Below the pieces are notes generated by a model, which was not told where the DNA came from, searched no databases, and was given only the letters and a program-made list of their open reading frames with translations. A program made the position numbers and the translations under genes. DNA of 30,419 nt from CAZNYG01 sp964577205 (GTDB lineage Bacteria > Elusimicrobiota > Endomicrobiia > Endomicrobiales > CAIRNS01): NCBI GenBank assembly GCA_964577205.1, contig CAZNYG010000021.1:1-30419 (forward strand), given 5' to 3'. Shown piece by piece: positions 1 through 8,600 of the stretch; position 1 is the stretch's first letter, and each line of letters starts with the position of its first letter.

Positions 1-219
1 GCGCATAAATGCCTTCAGAGTATTATATCATAATGCCCCGCCAAAATCAATGGCGGAGGGCGACCTGGAATTACAATGAAAATACAATGCTTTTAGTGGA
101 ATATAGTCAATGATTTGCGTTAACAAGGCACTGAATATACCTTTCAATTGTTCTACCATTTGTGAAGAGGTTGTAATCAACCACCCTCTGAAAGGGACGA
201 AGAGATAGGCCCCCGCATC

Positions 220-408
220 ATGAAAGACCTGAAGACGCTGCTCGGTTCCGAGGTCGACCGAGTCACCGTCATGGTCAGAGAAGGCATAGTCACTCTTACC
301 GGGACGGTTCGCGATATGCTGTCATTCAACGCGGTATGCACCATCGTGCGCGGTGTCCGCGGCGTCGCGGACCTCCACAACCATCTTTCAGTACATGACG
401 GAGAATGA
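220..408 (+). CDS. Single BON-domain small protein
   Basis: A 62-residue protein that is essentially one BON domain. It has the characteristic run of alternating hydrophobic residues, 'VTVMVREGIVTLTGTV' (residues 15-30), followed by a helix and the closing 'VRGVADLHNHLSV' strand. BON domains are thought to bind phospholipid or other hydrophobic envelope ligands. Most family members carry a signal peptide or several BON copies; this one has neither, so it is either a minimal cytosolic protein or has lost its export signal. The frame opens at 166 after a stop and the only ATG is at 220. The Shine-Dalgarno signal is weak. It converges on the HEAT-repeat gene with 11 bp between stop codons. The domain call is by pattern recognition only. 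Confidence 0.75.
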   Translation: MKDLKTLLGSEVDRVTVMVREGIVTLTGTVRDMLSFNAVCTIVRGVRGVADLHNHLSVHDGE

Positions 409-419
409 TCCCGGAAGAT

Positions 420-1580
420 CTATTCGTCAAAACCGGCGGTGCTGGAAACATCGGGAAAACGGCCAAGCCGGTATTTGTACTCTTCAGCGACAAGCCGTTC
501 TATGTCTTCCAGCTTATCCACGCCTTTCGACAGGTCGTGTATGCCTCTTTTCAAAAGATAATCGATCGTAGCGCAGCCGATATTGTACATCTCTTCCTTC
601 TGCCCGCGCAGCGTGTCATCCTTCTCTTCCAGCACATGCTCAAAGAACGTGTCGAGAAGGTCATAGGACTGCTGCATCGTGGCGCATCCCTGCTTCATGT
701 ATTCACGGAGGATCGCTTTCTGGAAAGCGATGATCGTCGGAAGGTCTTCAAAGCATACCGCTATCCCGGTACGGTTCTCCATCGGTTCATCTTCGTGGGA
801 CCCGCCGCAGCCGCACTCTCCGTGGTCATCCCCGTCCCGGTGAGCAAGGATGTCCTCAAGCTTTTTAGCCGGTTCTTCGGGGACCGGTTCCGCCTTCCCC
901 GCGTGAAGCAGGGCTATCAGCTCGAACGGTGAAGGGACGGGAAAATGGTCCAGTTCGGGCAGGCGGCGGTAGCGGATGCGCCAGTCTTCCTTCATTGTAT
1001 TGACACCGGCCGCTCCCGGATGCGCGCAGAAATGGACCGCTTCCTCAAAATTGTTGCGCATGAATCCAGGCGGGAGCGATATATACTTCGCGTACAGCCT
1101 GCCGACATCTTCCTTTTTGCCGTAAAGGGACAGGGCAAGGGCGACGGCATCGGCCGCTTCGGGATCCGTTCCCAGCCGACCCGTGAGCGACTCGTAAGCT
1201 TCGGGAGCCTGCATGTATCCAAGCGCGCCGTAAGCCATGACCCGGGCAGGCACGGAAGCATCCTGTTCGGCGGCTTCGCGGATCGCGGGAAAGGCCGGCG
1301 ATCCGATACGCGCGAGCCCTTCCGCCGCGGCGGCGGCCTCGGCGCTTTTCCGTATATCCCTCATAAAGCCGATCAATACCGGCACCGCCTGCGGCGATCC
1401 GATCAATCCGAGGATCACGATGAACGGAAGTTCGTCGCAGGGTTCACCGTTCTTCAAGCACTCGATCACGGGCCCGGCAGCTTCAGCGCCGTACGCGATA
1501 ATCATTTCCATCTCCCGCAACGGCCACGCGGCGGTATCCAGTTTTTCAATGCTCTTGATGAGATCGTTCAGTTCGCCCAC
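420..1580 (-). CDS. HEAT-repeat protein with Cys/His-rich linker
   Basis: A 386-residue soluble protein. Residues about 20-165 are Ala/Leu-rich helical pairs with the 'LGLIGSPQAVPVLIGFM' and 'GLARIGSPAFPAI' signatures of HEAT or PBS-lyase-type repeats, which normally make protein-protein scaffolds. Residues 247-264 are a compact His/Asp/Cys cluster (HRDGDDHGECGCGG plus SHEDE) that could bind a metal. The remaining C-terminal ~120 residues are helical and unrecognised. Translation starts at GTG (1580), with AGAGGGA a few bases upstream; this is the best start because the ribosome site is well placed. No export signal is visible. It is the last gene of the long minus-strand series, 63 bp after the DUF3307 gene. 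The specific role is unknown. Confidence 0.8.
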   Translation of the reverse strand: MGELNDLIKSIEKLDTAAWPLREMEMIIAYGAEAAGPVIECLKNGEPCDELPFIVILGLIGSPQAVPVLIGFMRDIRKSAEAAAAAEGLARIGSPAFPAIREAAEQDASVPARVMAYGALGYMQAPEAYESLTGRLGTDPEAADAVALALSLYGKKEDVGRLYAKYISLPPGFMRNNFEEAVHFCAHPGAAGVNTMKEDWRIRYRRLPELDHFPVPSPFELIALLHAGKAEPVPEEPAKKLEDILAHRDGDDHGECGCGGSHEDEPMENRTGIAVCFEDLPTIIAFQKAILREYMKQGCATMQQSYDLLDTFFEHVLEEKDDTLRGQKEEMYNIGCATIDYLLKRGIHDLSKGVDKLEDIERLVAEEYKYRLGRFPDVSSTAGFDE

Positions 1581-1643
1581 AGTTCCCTCTTGTTCTCATT
1601 TTGAAAAGCTACCTGCCCCGCATTCCGGGTTATTTTATCATAT

Positions 1644-2342
1644 TCAGCGCCAGTATACCTGCCGGGCAATAAATCCAAAGAGAAGCGCCAGGGCATTGCC
1701 GGCGGCGATACTAAGCCACGATGCGTCCTGTTCGAACCATAAACGCCGCATTATGATCCTTGCCAGCCACAGAAAGAGAAGCGTCAACGACCAGTATCCC
1801 GGCAGGACTATGATCATCGCGGTGACCAGGTGTTCCGCCATGCCGTAGTATTTTCCCTTCAGCGAGATATCGGCCGTACCCCTGGCCCCTTTTTCAATGA
1901 AGAACACGAGAATAGACGTAAAGTGAGTGACGAGAATGAACAGCGAAAACAGCAGCACCCATTTTTCCGCCGGCTGGCCGAATTGACGCGGGAAGAAAGC
2001 ATAGATCAGGATGACGTGGACGAACTGGTCCCACAGGAAAAAGAAAAGCGTGTCCCGCGCGCTGAGCCTGCGCACCACGCGGACCCGCCATTCATCTTCA
2101 AGGAAATGCAGCAGGGAAAGCGTGACCAGCGCGAGCCATCCGGGAAGAAAGATATTCCCGCCCGGAATACGCCAGGGTGATCCAAGATACCCCGCGCAGA
2201 GCGCCATGCCGCACACAAGGAAAATTGAGGAATGTACCACTCCCCCCAGCATGCTCTGCCGCTTCCAGCGGGCAATGTAATCCGTCTGGAACGTGTAGTC
2301 CGCCAGAAGATGCGCGAGGATGAGCCGCCAGAAGATGTACAT
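1644..2342 (-). CDS. DUF3307 family integral membrane protein
   Basis: A 232-residue polytopic membrane protein. The N-terminus carries the family-like 'LILAHLLADYTFQTD' segment, followed by a polar 'ARWKRQSMLGGVVHSS' stretch, then about six or seven hydrophobic segments. A His/Asp-containing segment (LLHFLEDEWR, FFLWDQFVHV) sits between membrane helices. DUF3307 proteins have no established biochemical function. The ATG at 2342 begins right after an AT-rich word repeat (2347-2383), and no Shine-Dalgarno sequence is visible upstream, which is unusual here. The next gene upstream on this strand is the CHASE2 cyclase, 176 bp away. Confidence 0.75.
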   Translation of the reverse strand: MYIFWRLILAHLLADYTFQTDYIARWKRQSMLGGVVHSSIFLVCGMALCAGYLGSPWRIPGGNIFLPGWLALVTLSLLHFLEDEWRVRVVRRLSARDTLFFFLWDQFVHVILIYAFFPRQFGQPAEKWVLLFSLFILVTHFTSILVFFIEKGARGTADISLKGKYYGMAEHLVTAMIIVLPGYWSLTLLFLWLARIIMRRLWFEQDASWLSIAAGNALALLFGFIARQVYWR

Positions 2343-2346
2343 GATA

Positions 2347-2516
2347 AATTAAAAATGTAAAGTGAAAAATGTAAAACGATAACAACAAGGACGATAGAAC
2401 TGGGAACAGGATTTTCAAGTCATGGGCGATGCATATTCAATACTGTCGAAGTGCTTTGTATGTATCCCGCCTTTTTGCCTTGTCACTTTTCATTTTACCC
2501 TTTACATTTTTCATTA
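2347..2516. repeat. Inverted low-complexity repeat pair (AAAAATGTAAAG word)
   Basis: The left arm at 2347-2383 and the right arm at 2484-2516 are AT-rich stretches built on the words TGAAAAATG and TGTAAAG. The reverse complement of the right arm shares AAAAATGTAAAG exactly with the left. The left arm abuts the DUF3307 start codon and the right arm abuts the cyclase stop codon, with about 100 bp of non-repetitive sequence between them. It is one of at least six such pairs in the window. Confidence 0.75.
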
Positions 2517-2518
2517 CT

Positions 2519-4285
2519 TTATTTCCTTCCCGTTACTTCGAATATTTTGACGGCGATCTCTTTTCCTTTCACTTTTACTTCGCCCAGAGGGCGGGTGTTA
2601 ACGGCGTCCTTGACCGCGTTCCAGGTAGATTCGGATATTATGATATGCGTCTTGAACTCCTTGTTCAGGCCCTCAAGGCGGCTTCCGAGGTTGACGTTGT
2701 CGCCGATGATCGTAAACTGCATCTTTTGCCGCGAACCGATATTGCCAACGACCATCTCTCCCGTGTTGACGCCTATGCCGATGTCTATTATCTTTCTACC
2801 CTCATTTTTCCATTTTTCCTGAAGCTTATGCAGCTCTTCCATCATGTCCAGCGCGCACAGTACCGCCTTTTTCTCATGATCGGCCTGTTTCGCCGGAGCG
2901 CCCCAGAACGCCATGACCGCGTCGCCGATGAATTTATCGAGCGTGCCGTCATGGCGGAACACCACTTCCACCATCTTCGTCAGGTATTCGTTAAGCAGCT
3001 CTACGACCTCTTCCGGCTGCAGCGATTCCGATATCGTCGTAAAACCGCGGATATCGGAGAACAGGACGGTCATGGCCTCCCGGGTGCCCCCTAGCTTGAG
3101 CTTGTCCGGGTCCGCCATGATGCTTTCCAGCACCCGCGCGCTCAGATACTGGCTGAACGTGTTCTTGATCCAGCGTTTTTCCTTTTCTTCGGATACGTAG
3201 TTATAGAACATCAGGCCCACATAGCTGAACCCGAGGGAGAAAAGGGGAGCCGCAAGCGCTCCCGCTATATTCCTGTTGACGAAAAGCCAGTTGACTATGA
3301 CAGTATATCCGCAGAACAGCGCCAGGGAGACGATCCCCCCATTCAGCGGAGAGAAGCGGCTGAAAAGGAACGCGGGGAGCAGGGCGAAAAGCAGGATGAC
3401 GCACACCGTGACCAGATCGTCCCACGGCCGCAGAAAGTTCCCCACAAGGAGGTTCGACATCGCCGTGGCATGTATCTCCACGCCGGGATTGGTCGCGGAG
3501 AACGGCGTGGGCTTGTTGTCAAAAAGGCCAAGCGCGGTTCCGCCGAGTATGACGATCTTCCCCTTGACCGCCGAGTCATCGTACTCGCCGCCGACGACTT
3601 TGTAAAAGGGAATGGAAGAAAAACTGTCAGGCCCCCCGGCATAATTCAGCGCGAGCTCGTTGCGCGCGTTCAGCGGGAGCCGCCATTCAGAAAGCAGATC
3701 GTCGGGTTGACGGTCCAGGAACGCGGACACGCCCGCCAGAGAAAGCGACGGGACAAGCATGGCGTTGTATACCGTAAAAACAGGCATCCGGCGGTTCACC
3801 CCGTCATTGTCCGTGAACGTGTTGGCAAACCCGATGTTCTTTGCCCGCGACCTGAACAGGGATACCGGCATGTTCAGGGCGACGGGATTGTGTTCTTCAT
3901 CCTCGGAAAAATATGAATCCAGTACCACATTCTTTGCCCCGTCCATGGCCCGTGCCAGCGCGTCATCGGACCGGGGGCGCTCTTTGTCCGGCTCGAATAA
4001 AAGCACATCGAAAATGATGGCCTTCGCGCCCGAACGGCTCAACCGTTCAACCGCCTGCGCGTGAAGCGACCGCGGCCAGGGCCATTTTCCCAGGCGTTTC
4101 AGGGATCCCTCATCGAAAACGACGATCACGACATCTTTTGACGGCTCGACCGGCCCGCGCCAGCGGAAACGGGCGTCCAGGGAACGGTTCTCAAGCCCGT
4201 CGAAAAGTCCCAGAAGCCAGAAAAAAAGGACAAGGATACTCGCCGCAACGGCAATGATGAGATTGATCTTCGATTTTTTGTTCAT
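2519..4285 (-). CDS. CHASE2-domain class III adenylate cyclase
   Basis: A 588-residue membrane-bound nucleotide cyclase predicted to make cAMP from ATP in response to an extracytoplasmic signal. One N-terminal membrane segment (about 8-28) is followed by an extracytoplasmic CHASE2 domain (about 30-285, with 'SLDARFRWRG' and 'DVVIVVFDEGSLKRLGKWPW'). Three membrane segments follow (about 290-362), then a short linker and a cyclase domain (about 403-585). Metal-binding aspartates are D411 (FSDIRGF) and D455 (FIGDAVMAFW). K451 and T525 fit adenylate rather than guanylate specificity, and N532/R536 (VNLGSRLEG) fit the transition-state pair, so it should be active. The start at 4285 has GGAG about 10 nt upstream. 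It lies 57 bp downstream of the PorV-like gene. CHASE2 cyclases are often found near FecR proteins, and one lies further up this strand. Confidence 0.93.
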   Translation of the reverse strand: MNKKSKINLIIAVAASILVLFFWLLGLFDGLENRSLDARFRWRGPVEPSKDVVIVVFDEGSLKRLGKWPWPRSLHAQAVERLSRSGAKAIIFDVLLFEPDKERPRSDDALARAMDGAKNVVLDSYFSEDEEHNPVALNMPVSLFRSRAKNIGFANTFTDNDGVNRRMPVFTVYNAMLVPSLSLAGVSAFLDRQPDDLLSEWRLPLNARNELALNYAGGPDSFSSIPFYKVVGGEYDDSAVKGKIVILGGTALGLFDNKPTPFSATNPGVEIHATAMSNLLVGNFLRPWDDLVTVCVILLFALLPAFLFSRFSPLNGGIVSLALFCGYTVIVNWLFVNRNIAGALAAPLFSLGFSYVGLMFYNYVSEEKEKRWIKNTFSQYLSARVLESIMADPDKLKLGGTREAMTVLFSDIRGFTTISESLQPEEVVELLNEYLTKMVEVVFRHDGTLDKFIGDAVMAFWGAPAKQADHEKKAVLCALDMMEELHKLQEKWKNEGRKIIDIGIGVNTGEMVVGNIGSRQKMQFTIIGDNVNLGSRLEGLNKEFKTHIIISESTWNAVKDAVNTRPLGEVKVKGKEIAVKIFEVTGRK

Positions 4286-4307
4286 AGGTCGCGTTCTCCG
4301 GAAAGAC

Positions 4308-4334
4308 AGCTCATGAGCTTACGAGCTATGAGCT
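4308..4334. repeat. Intercistronic hairpin (AGCTCAT palindrome)
   Basis: AGCTCAT, a bulged G, AGCT, a TACG loop, AGCT and ATGAGCT form an 11-bp stem with one bulge. It lies between the PorV-like stop and the cyclase start. There is no U-tract on the minus strand, so it is not a standard terminator. It could stabilise or process the mRNA between the two genes. It fits the inverted-word pattern of the other gaps, with no spacer between the arms. Confidence 0.7.
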
Positions 4335-4342
4335 CATTGCTC

Positions 4343-5290
4343 TCAGAAACTGGCATTGAAGCTTATGCGGTGGGTGTCGCCGAGTTCGCCGAACGGCACG
4401 AAGGCGTAATCCATGCCGACCGACCATATCCGGAAACCGACGCCGAAAGAGAGCCCGGCCGTAGAACCGAGGCTTTCGGTATCGTAGCCGAAACGGTAGC
4501 CGCCGCGCAGCGCGAACTGTTTAGCGGCCCAGTACTCGCCGCCCAGTCCTGCATAGAATTTGTTGTCAATGAAGTATTCGTCGATCTCGCTGCCTACGGT
4601 CAGCGTGTCGCTGGGGCGATAAGTGACAGCGAGCTTCAGGTCGAGAGGAAGAGGGTCGGTAACTTCGTTGAAACGGATGCCGTAGCTCAGGTTCTGGAGC
4701 GCCAGGGATGTCGTCACCTTGTCGGTCGCGTGATAGGAAGCCGAGAGATCGGCCGCTACCGTGTACGCGATGGTCTGGTCTATTTCGGAACTGACCACCT
4801 TGACGCTGGCGCCGGCATCGAGATTTTCAAGAATGGAAGGAACGACATCCCCGCGGGCATAAGCCGCGGCCAGGCTGATATCCTTCGCGTTGAACGTGCC
4901 CAGGCGTGTTTCGTTGACATCCCTCTTCTCTATATCGCTTACCAGCAGGTATGTGTATCCGATGCCGAAAACCCCTTGAGCGCTCAGGGGCGAAGCATAT
5001 CCGACAAAACCGTAATTGATGTCGGCGAAATACCTGAGATAGGTCGCCGACATTTCGGCTTTCTCCAGGCCCGCCAATGCCGCGGGATTGGAATAAAGAG
5101 AGAACACATCGCTGCCGGGCGAGACGTTCGCCATACCCGCCGCCCGGGCCGAAGGATGTATTTTGAGGAACTGGCACGCCGTTTTCCCGGCACCCGCATG
5201 AGAAATGGAGCAAAGGAATAAGGAAAATACAAAACAAGCGAGTGAGCGAGTGAGCGAGTGAGCGAGTGAGTAAAAGCACAGGCGAGTCAT
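4343..5290 (-). CDS. PorV/PorQ-family outer-membrane protein
   Basis: A 315-residue exported protein. After a signal peptide ending near residue 32 (SISHA), the mature N-terminus has the family signature 'FLKIHPSARAAGMANV' and 'SLYSNPAAL', followed by amphipathic beta strands typical of the PorV/PorQ/UPF0164 barrels. In type IX secretion, PorV-type proteins shuttle cargo that carries C-terminal sorting domains; such a cargo is encoded just upstream (5620-10520). AGGAGG lies 5-6 nt before ATG 5290, inside the end of the decayed four-helix gene, whose TGA overlaps this ATG. The signal peptide is odd: residues 8-18 (SLAHSLTRSLA) are encoded by an ACTC/GCTC tandem repeat, so repeat changes could alter or abolish export. 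Family membership is firm; a type IX role is inferred because no core type IX genes are in the window. Confidence 0.85.
   Translation of the reverse strand: MTRLCFYSLAHSLTRSLACFVFSLFLCSISHAGAGKTACQFLKIHPSARAAGMANVSPGSDVFSLYSNPAALAGLEKAEMSATYLRYFADINYGFVGYASPLSAQGVFGIGYTYLLVSDIEKRDVNETRLGTFNAKDISLAAAYARGDVVPSILENLDAGASVKVVSSEIDQTIAYTVAADLSASYHATDKVTTSLALQNLSYGIRFNEVTDPLPLDLKLAVTYRPSDTLTVGSEIDEYFIDNKFYAGLGGEYWAAKQFALRGGYRFGYDTESLGSTAGLSFGVGFRIWSVGMDYAFVPFGELGDTHRISFNASF
5238..5276 (-). repeat. ACTC/GCTC tandem repeat in a signal-peptide coding region
   Basis: On the coding strand, about nine tetramers alternate ACTC and GCTC (an 8-nt unit repeated about four times). They lie 14-50 bases after the PorV-like start codon. 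Gain or loss of one 8-nt unit, or one 4-nt unit, would shift the reading frame. The same kind of word occurs outside genes at 5601-5616, 16157-16193, 16292-16316 and 26241-26273. Confidence 0.85.
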
Positions 5291-5583
5291 GATAGCCTCC
5301 TACGGCTTTCAATAAGGCCTTGTAATAAACGGCCGGCATAATTCAATTGATCGAAAAGATCATTGCTTTTTAAATAACCCAGCCGTCGAGAAAGCTCACA
5401 TTGAGTATCAAGCTCACTTAAGGAACCGCGTGCAATGATAAAAAAATGCATTTTATCTTTTGTTGACATCCTTGCCGCTCCTTCTGCAATATTGCTGTAT
5501 ATTGATACGGCAGCTTTCCTCATTTTAGCAAGCACCAGTGATTCTTCCCAGACTTTCAATCACTTATGAGGCTTCTCACTCAT
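5287..5583 (-). pseudogene. Decayed four-helix-bundle (S23 / TIGR02436-type) gene
   Basis: The 90-residue open stretch contains hallmark segments of the four-helix-bundle family, best known from rRNA intervening sequences: 'RKAAVSIYSNIAEGAAR', 'ARGSLSELDTQCEL', 'RRLGYL'. Intact members are about 115-125 aa, begin like 'MxEKPHKKLxVW' and have about 25 more residues before the RKAAVS segment. Here an in-frame ATG at 5583 gives MSEKPHK, then TGA (5562-5560), then LKVWEESLVLAK joined directly to MRKAAVS. It therefore has both a premature stop and an internal deletion covering most of helix 1. A TTG restart at 5559 could give a 90-aa product lacking that helix, but function is doubtful. The tail carries the AGGAGG used by the next gene and overlaps its ATG, so it may persist as a translational leader. 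Confidence 0.75.
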
Positions 5584-5619
5584 TGTCTCTATCCTTTTGC
5601 CGTTCACTTACTCACTTCT

Positions 5620-8600
5620 TTATTTGAGTATCGCCAGCTTATACGGTTTATCGTTAAGCTTGTTTCCGTCGGATTTTGCGATCAGGAAATAGACGCCGGA
5701 GGCGCATTCTTCACCGCTGTTGTTCCTGCCGTCCCACTCGGTATAGTAATAATATCCGCCGGTCTTTGCTCCCTCATCGATATCCTTGACCAGTTCGCCG
5801 GCCAGGTTATAGATGTAGAACCGGACGCGCCCGCCTTTGTCGGCGGGAAGGGAATACTTCAGGAGCGTTCCGTTGATCATCTGGTTGAAACTCGCGTTCG
5901 CGTCCTGCATGGTCACGTTCTTCGATCTCAGGTTGAACGGGTTCGGGAAATTGAATATCTCGAACCTGCCGCCCGCGTAGGTTTTCGCCGTGTTCGGGTC
6001 CTGTTTAAAGACCGCGTACACGCCTGTCTGAGTGGTCGCCGCCGCGCGGTTCACCGCGAACACCCCGTTCTTCACCACCGCTTTGCCCTTTCCGGGAGCC
6101 GACGAAGATCCCGATGAACCTGCAAGAGAATCCACTTCAACCGCTACAAGGCTGGAAACGGGATCCACGGTCACGGCCCCGCGCACCGGCTCCCACAGCC
6201 CGGTCGCGCTGTTGTACTGGTAAACGCCCATGTTCGCAAGGTCGCTGCTGTTGACGCGGGCCATGTCGAACTTCAGGTTCAGGGAAAGCGACCGGTTCAA
6301 CTGGGCGTCGCCCAGGGACAATTCATACACGTCGCTGGCGAGCACGTCCTGCGAGATGCGCGAAAGCGCCGAAGACATGGAGGACCCGGTCCTCGACAGG
6401 TTGAAGTTGGGCATAGCGCTCAGGAATCCGCCGATCGGTATGTCGACGTCATCCTCGCGCAGGTTCGTCGTTTCGGCGTTCGCCGGCGTGATGGACCCGG
6501 GATCTACCGTGATGCGGGTGGTGTCATAGCCCGTTTCGTCAAGCGTCACGTCGCCGCCCTGGGCCAGCTCGTCCTTCAAATCCCTTTTGGCCTTGGCGTC
6601 TATTTTGGGGCCGAACAATATGTCTTCCGTGTAATCGGATGAACCGTCGGTCGCTTCGACCCTGAGCTTGTAGAACTCGCTGTCCTGGATGACCGGGATC
6701 TTGAGGCTGTAGGAGTATGTTTTGACGCCGTCGGTACCGGTGATCTCCGGCCCCACGTTCGGCAGAACTTCGATGGCGGAGGAAGCGTCAAACGCCGAGG
6801 AAGCACTGTCGACCGGGCTGTACTGGCAGTACGGGGCCGCGATCGCCGCGGGATTGCGCGGGTTAATGATCTTTTTCGGGCTTTCGATCAGGAACTTGTA
6901 AAGGAAACGCCCGTTCTCGTAGATCTTCGACATGGAGACCTTCAGCCGCGGCGGGAGGGTTTTCAGCACGAAATCCACGCCAGCGTTATCGCCGGCCGCA
7001 AGCGGGTTCTGCGCGGTACCCATCGTCTTCCACTCAAGCAGGCGCCCGGGAGCGAGCACGTACACCTTGTACTTCTGGCTGGAGATCATGCCTTCAAGAA
7101 CATAGGTACCTTCATCGTCGGTTATACAGGTAATGACCGGAAGCATCTTGTCGGGGTTCTGCGTATTGTACGTTTCGTCGTAGGCCACGACCCGGGCTCC
7201 CGAAATGACTTTCGCCACCGGCATGGTCTGGGAATAGATAGTTCCCCTGATCGAGCAATCCGAACGCCTCAGCAGTATCCCGGAACCGTTGTCAAAGACT
7301 TTCGCGTCCAGGCCGAGTCCGAATTTCTCGCACGCCTGCGCGTATCCCGGCTTCGTCACGGTCATGCGGTACACGCCCGTGGGAAGTCCTGAGACCGCGA
7401 ACCGCCCGCTTTCATCCGTAGTTATCGTCTTGTTGACGGTTCGATGGGTCAAAACGACCGCCGCGCCGTAGATCGGCGCGCCATCGGTGCTTTTCACGAC
7501 ACCCTGCAGGCTGGACCCTGCGATAATATTATCATCGAAATTGACAAGCAGCTCATTGTCTCCGGCGACCAGCTTCATTTTCTTCATCAGCGGCGGATAG
7601 TTGGGCGTTTCGAATACCGCCACGTAATCGCCAGCCGGCAGACGGTCGATACGGTACTGCAGAGGATAAGCGGTCAGTTCATTGCTCAACCACGGCAGAG
7701 TGAAAGCGTTCGCATTTATTTTACCATCCCAGCCGTCCGGCGCCATAATGCGCGCCGGGGGAGGAAGCGCCATCCCGAAGGCCTTCATCTGGCCTTCCGC
7801 GTCGTACAGCGTGAGCGACGGGATATAGGTCATGAACTTTTCCATGCCTGCCGCCGCGATAAGATCCACGTCTTTCCGCGTAAACAGATTGACGCCCCTT
7901 ACCTGCCCTCTGAAAACCGATCTCCCGAGCGTGCCGGATTCAAATTGCAGGTATGTGGTCGTGTTCGGTTTCAGGGGATCGAGCTTTATGTCGGTATTTT
8001 TCAACTGGCTGATAAAATTCATGCTGAAATGGTCGCTGGGCAGCATGTTGTCGTCTCCCGGCGAGAAACGATCGATCCGAGCCAGGAGGTAATCGTAGCG
8101 CCCGGGAAGGACCCTGCGCTGCCCCCACGGAGAGCTTTGACTGGCTTCGTCATAAGTGAAAGGCACCGTTTGGCTGAAACTCTCTTTGCCCTTTATAAGC
8201 TGGCTGAACGTGTCGCGGGTGACATCCCTGCCGGAAGGCAGCTGGACGATGCCATACACGGTATAGTGTTCAATCCCCGAAACAGTGAACGACGATATCT
8301 CGGGCAAAGCCGGCGTCTGGGGAATGACGATCGCTCCGTTGGCAAGCTGCACCTCCAGGTACGTTTCCTGGCCCGTACGGACGCTGACGCCCCGCACCGT
8401 CGTGCCGGGCCATTCGAGAGGCAGATAACTGCCGCCGTTGTGCATATACCTGACGCCTTCGACAGAAATATTGTAGGATCCGGGGATCAGGCCCGTTATC
8501 TCAAAGATCCCGTCCTCATTGACGTTCGTTCCTTCGCCGCAGTTCGTATTGATGCCGGACGCCTCAAGTTGTATCCAGTCCTCATAGGCATTATTCCACT

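Noticed and set aside
38..56. CCGCCA/TGGCGG hairpin near the left edge as a terminator
   Set aside because: Only a 6-bp stem with no T-run on either strand; the upstream gene is outside the window.
5560..5562. UGA recoding or a variant genetic code, suggested by TGA inside the four-helix gene
   Set aside because: TGA is the normal stop of hisS and of the gene ending at 27215, and the four-helix gene also has a deletion, so decay explains it better.
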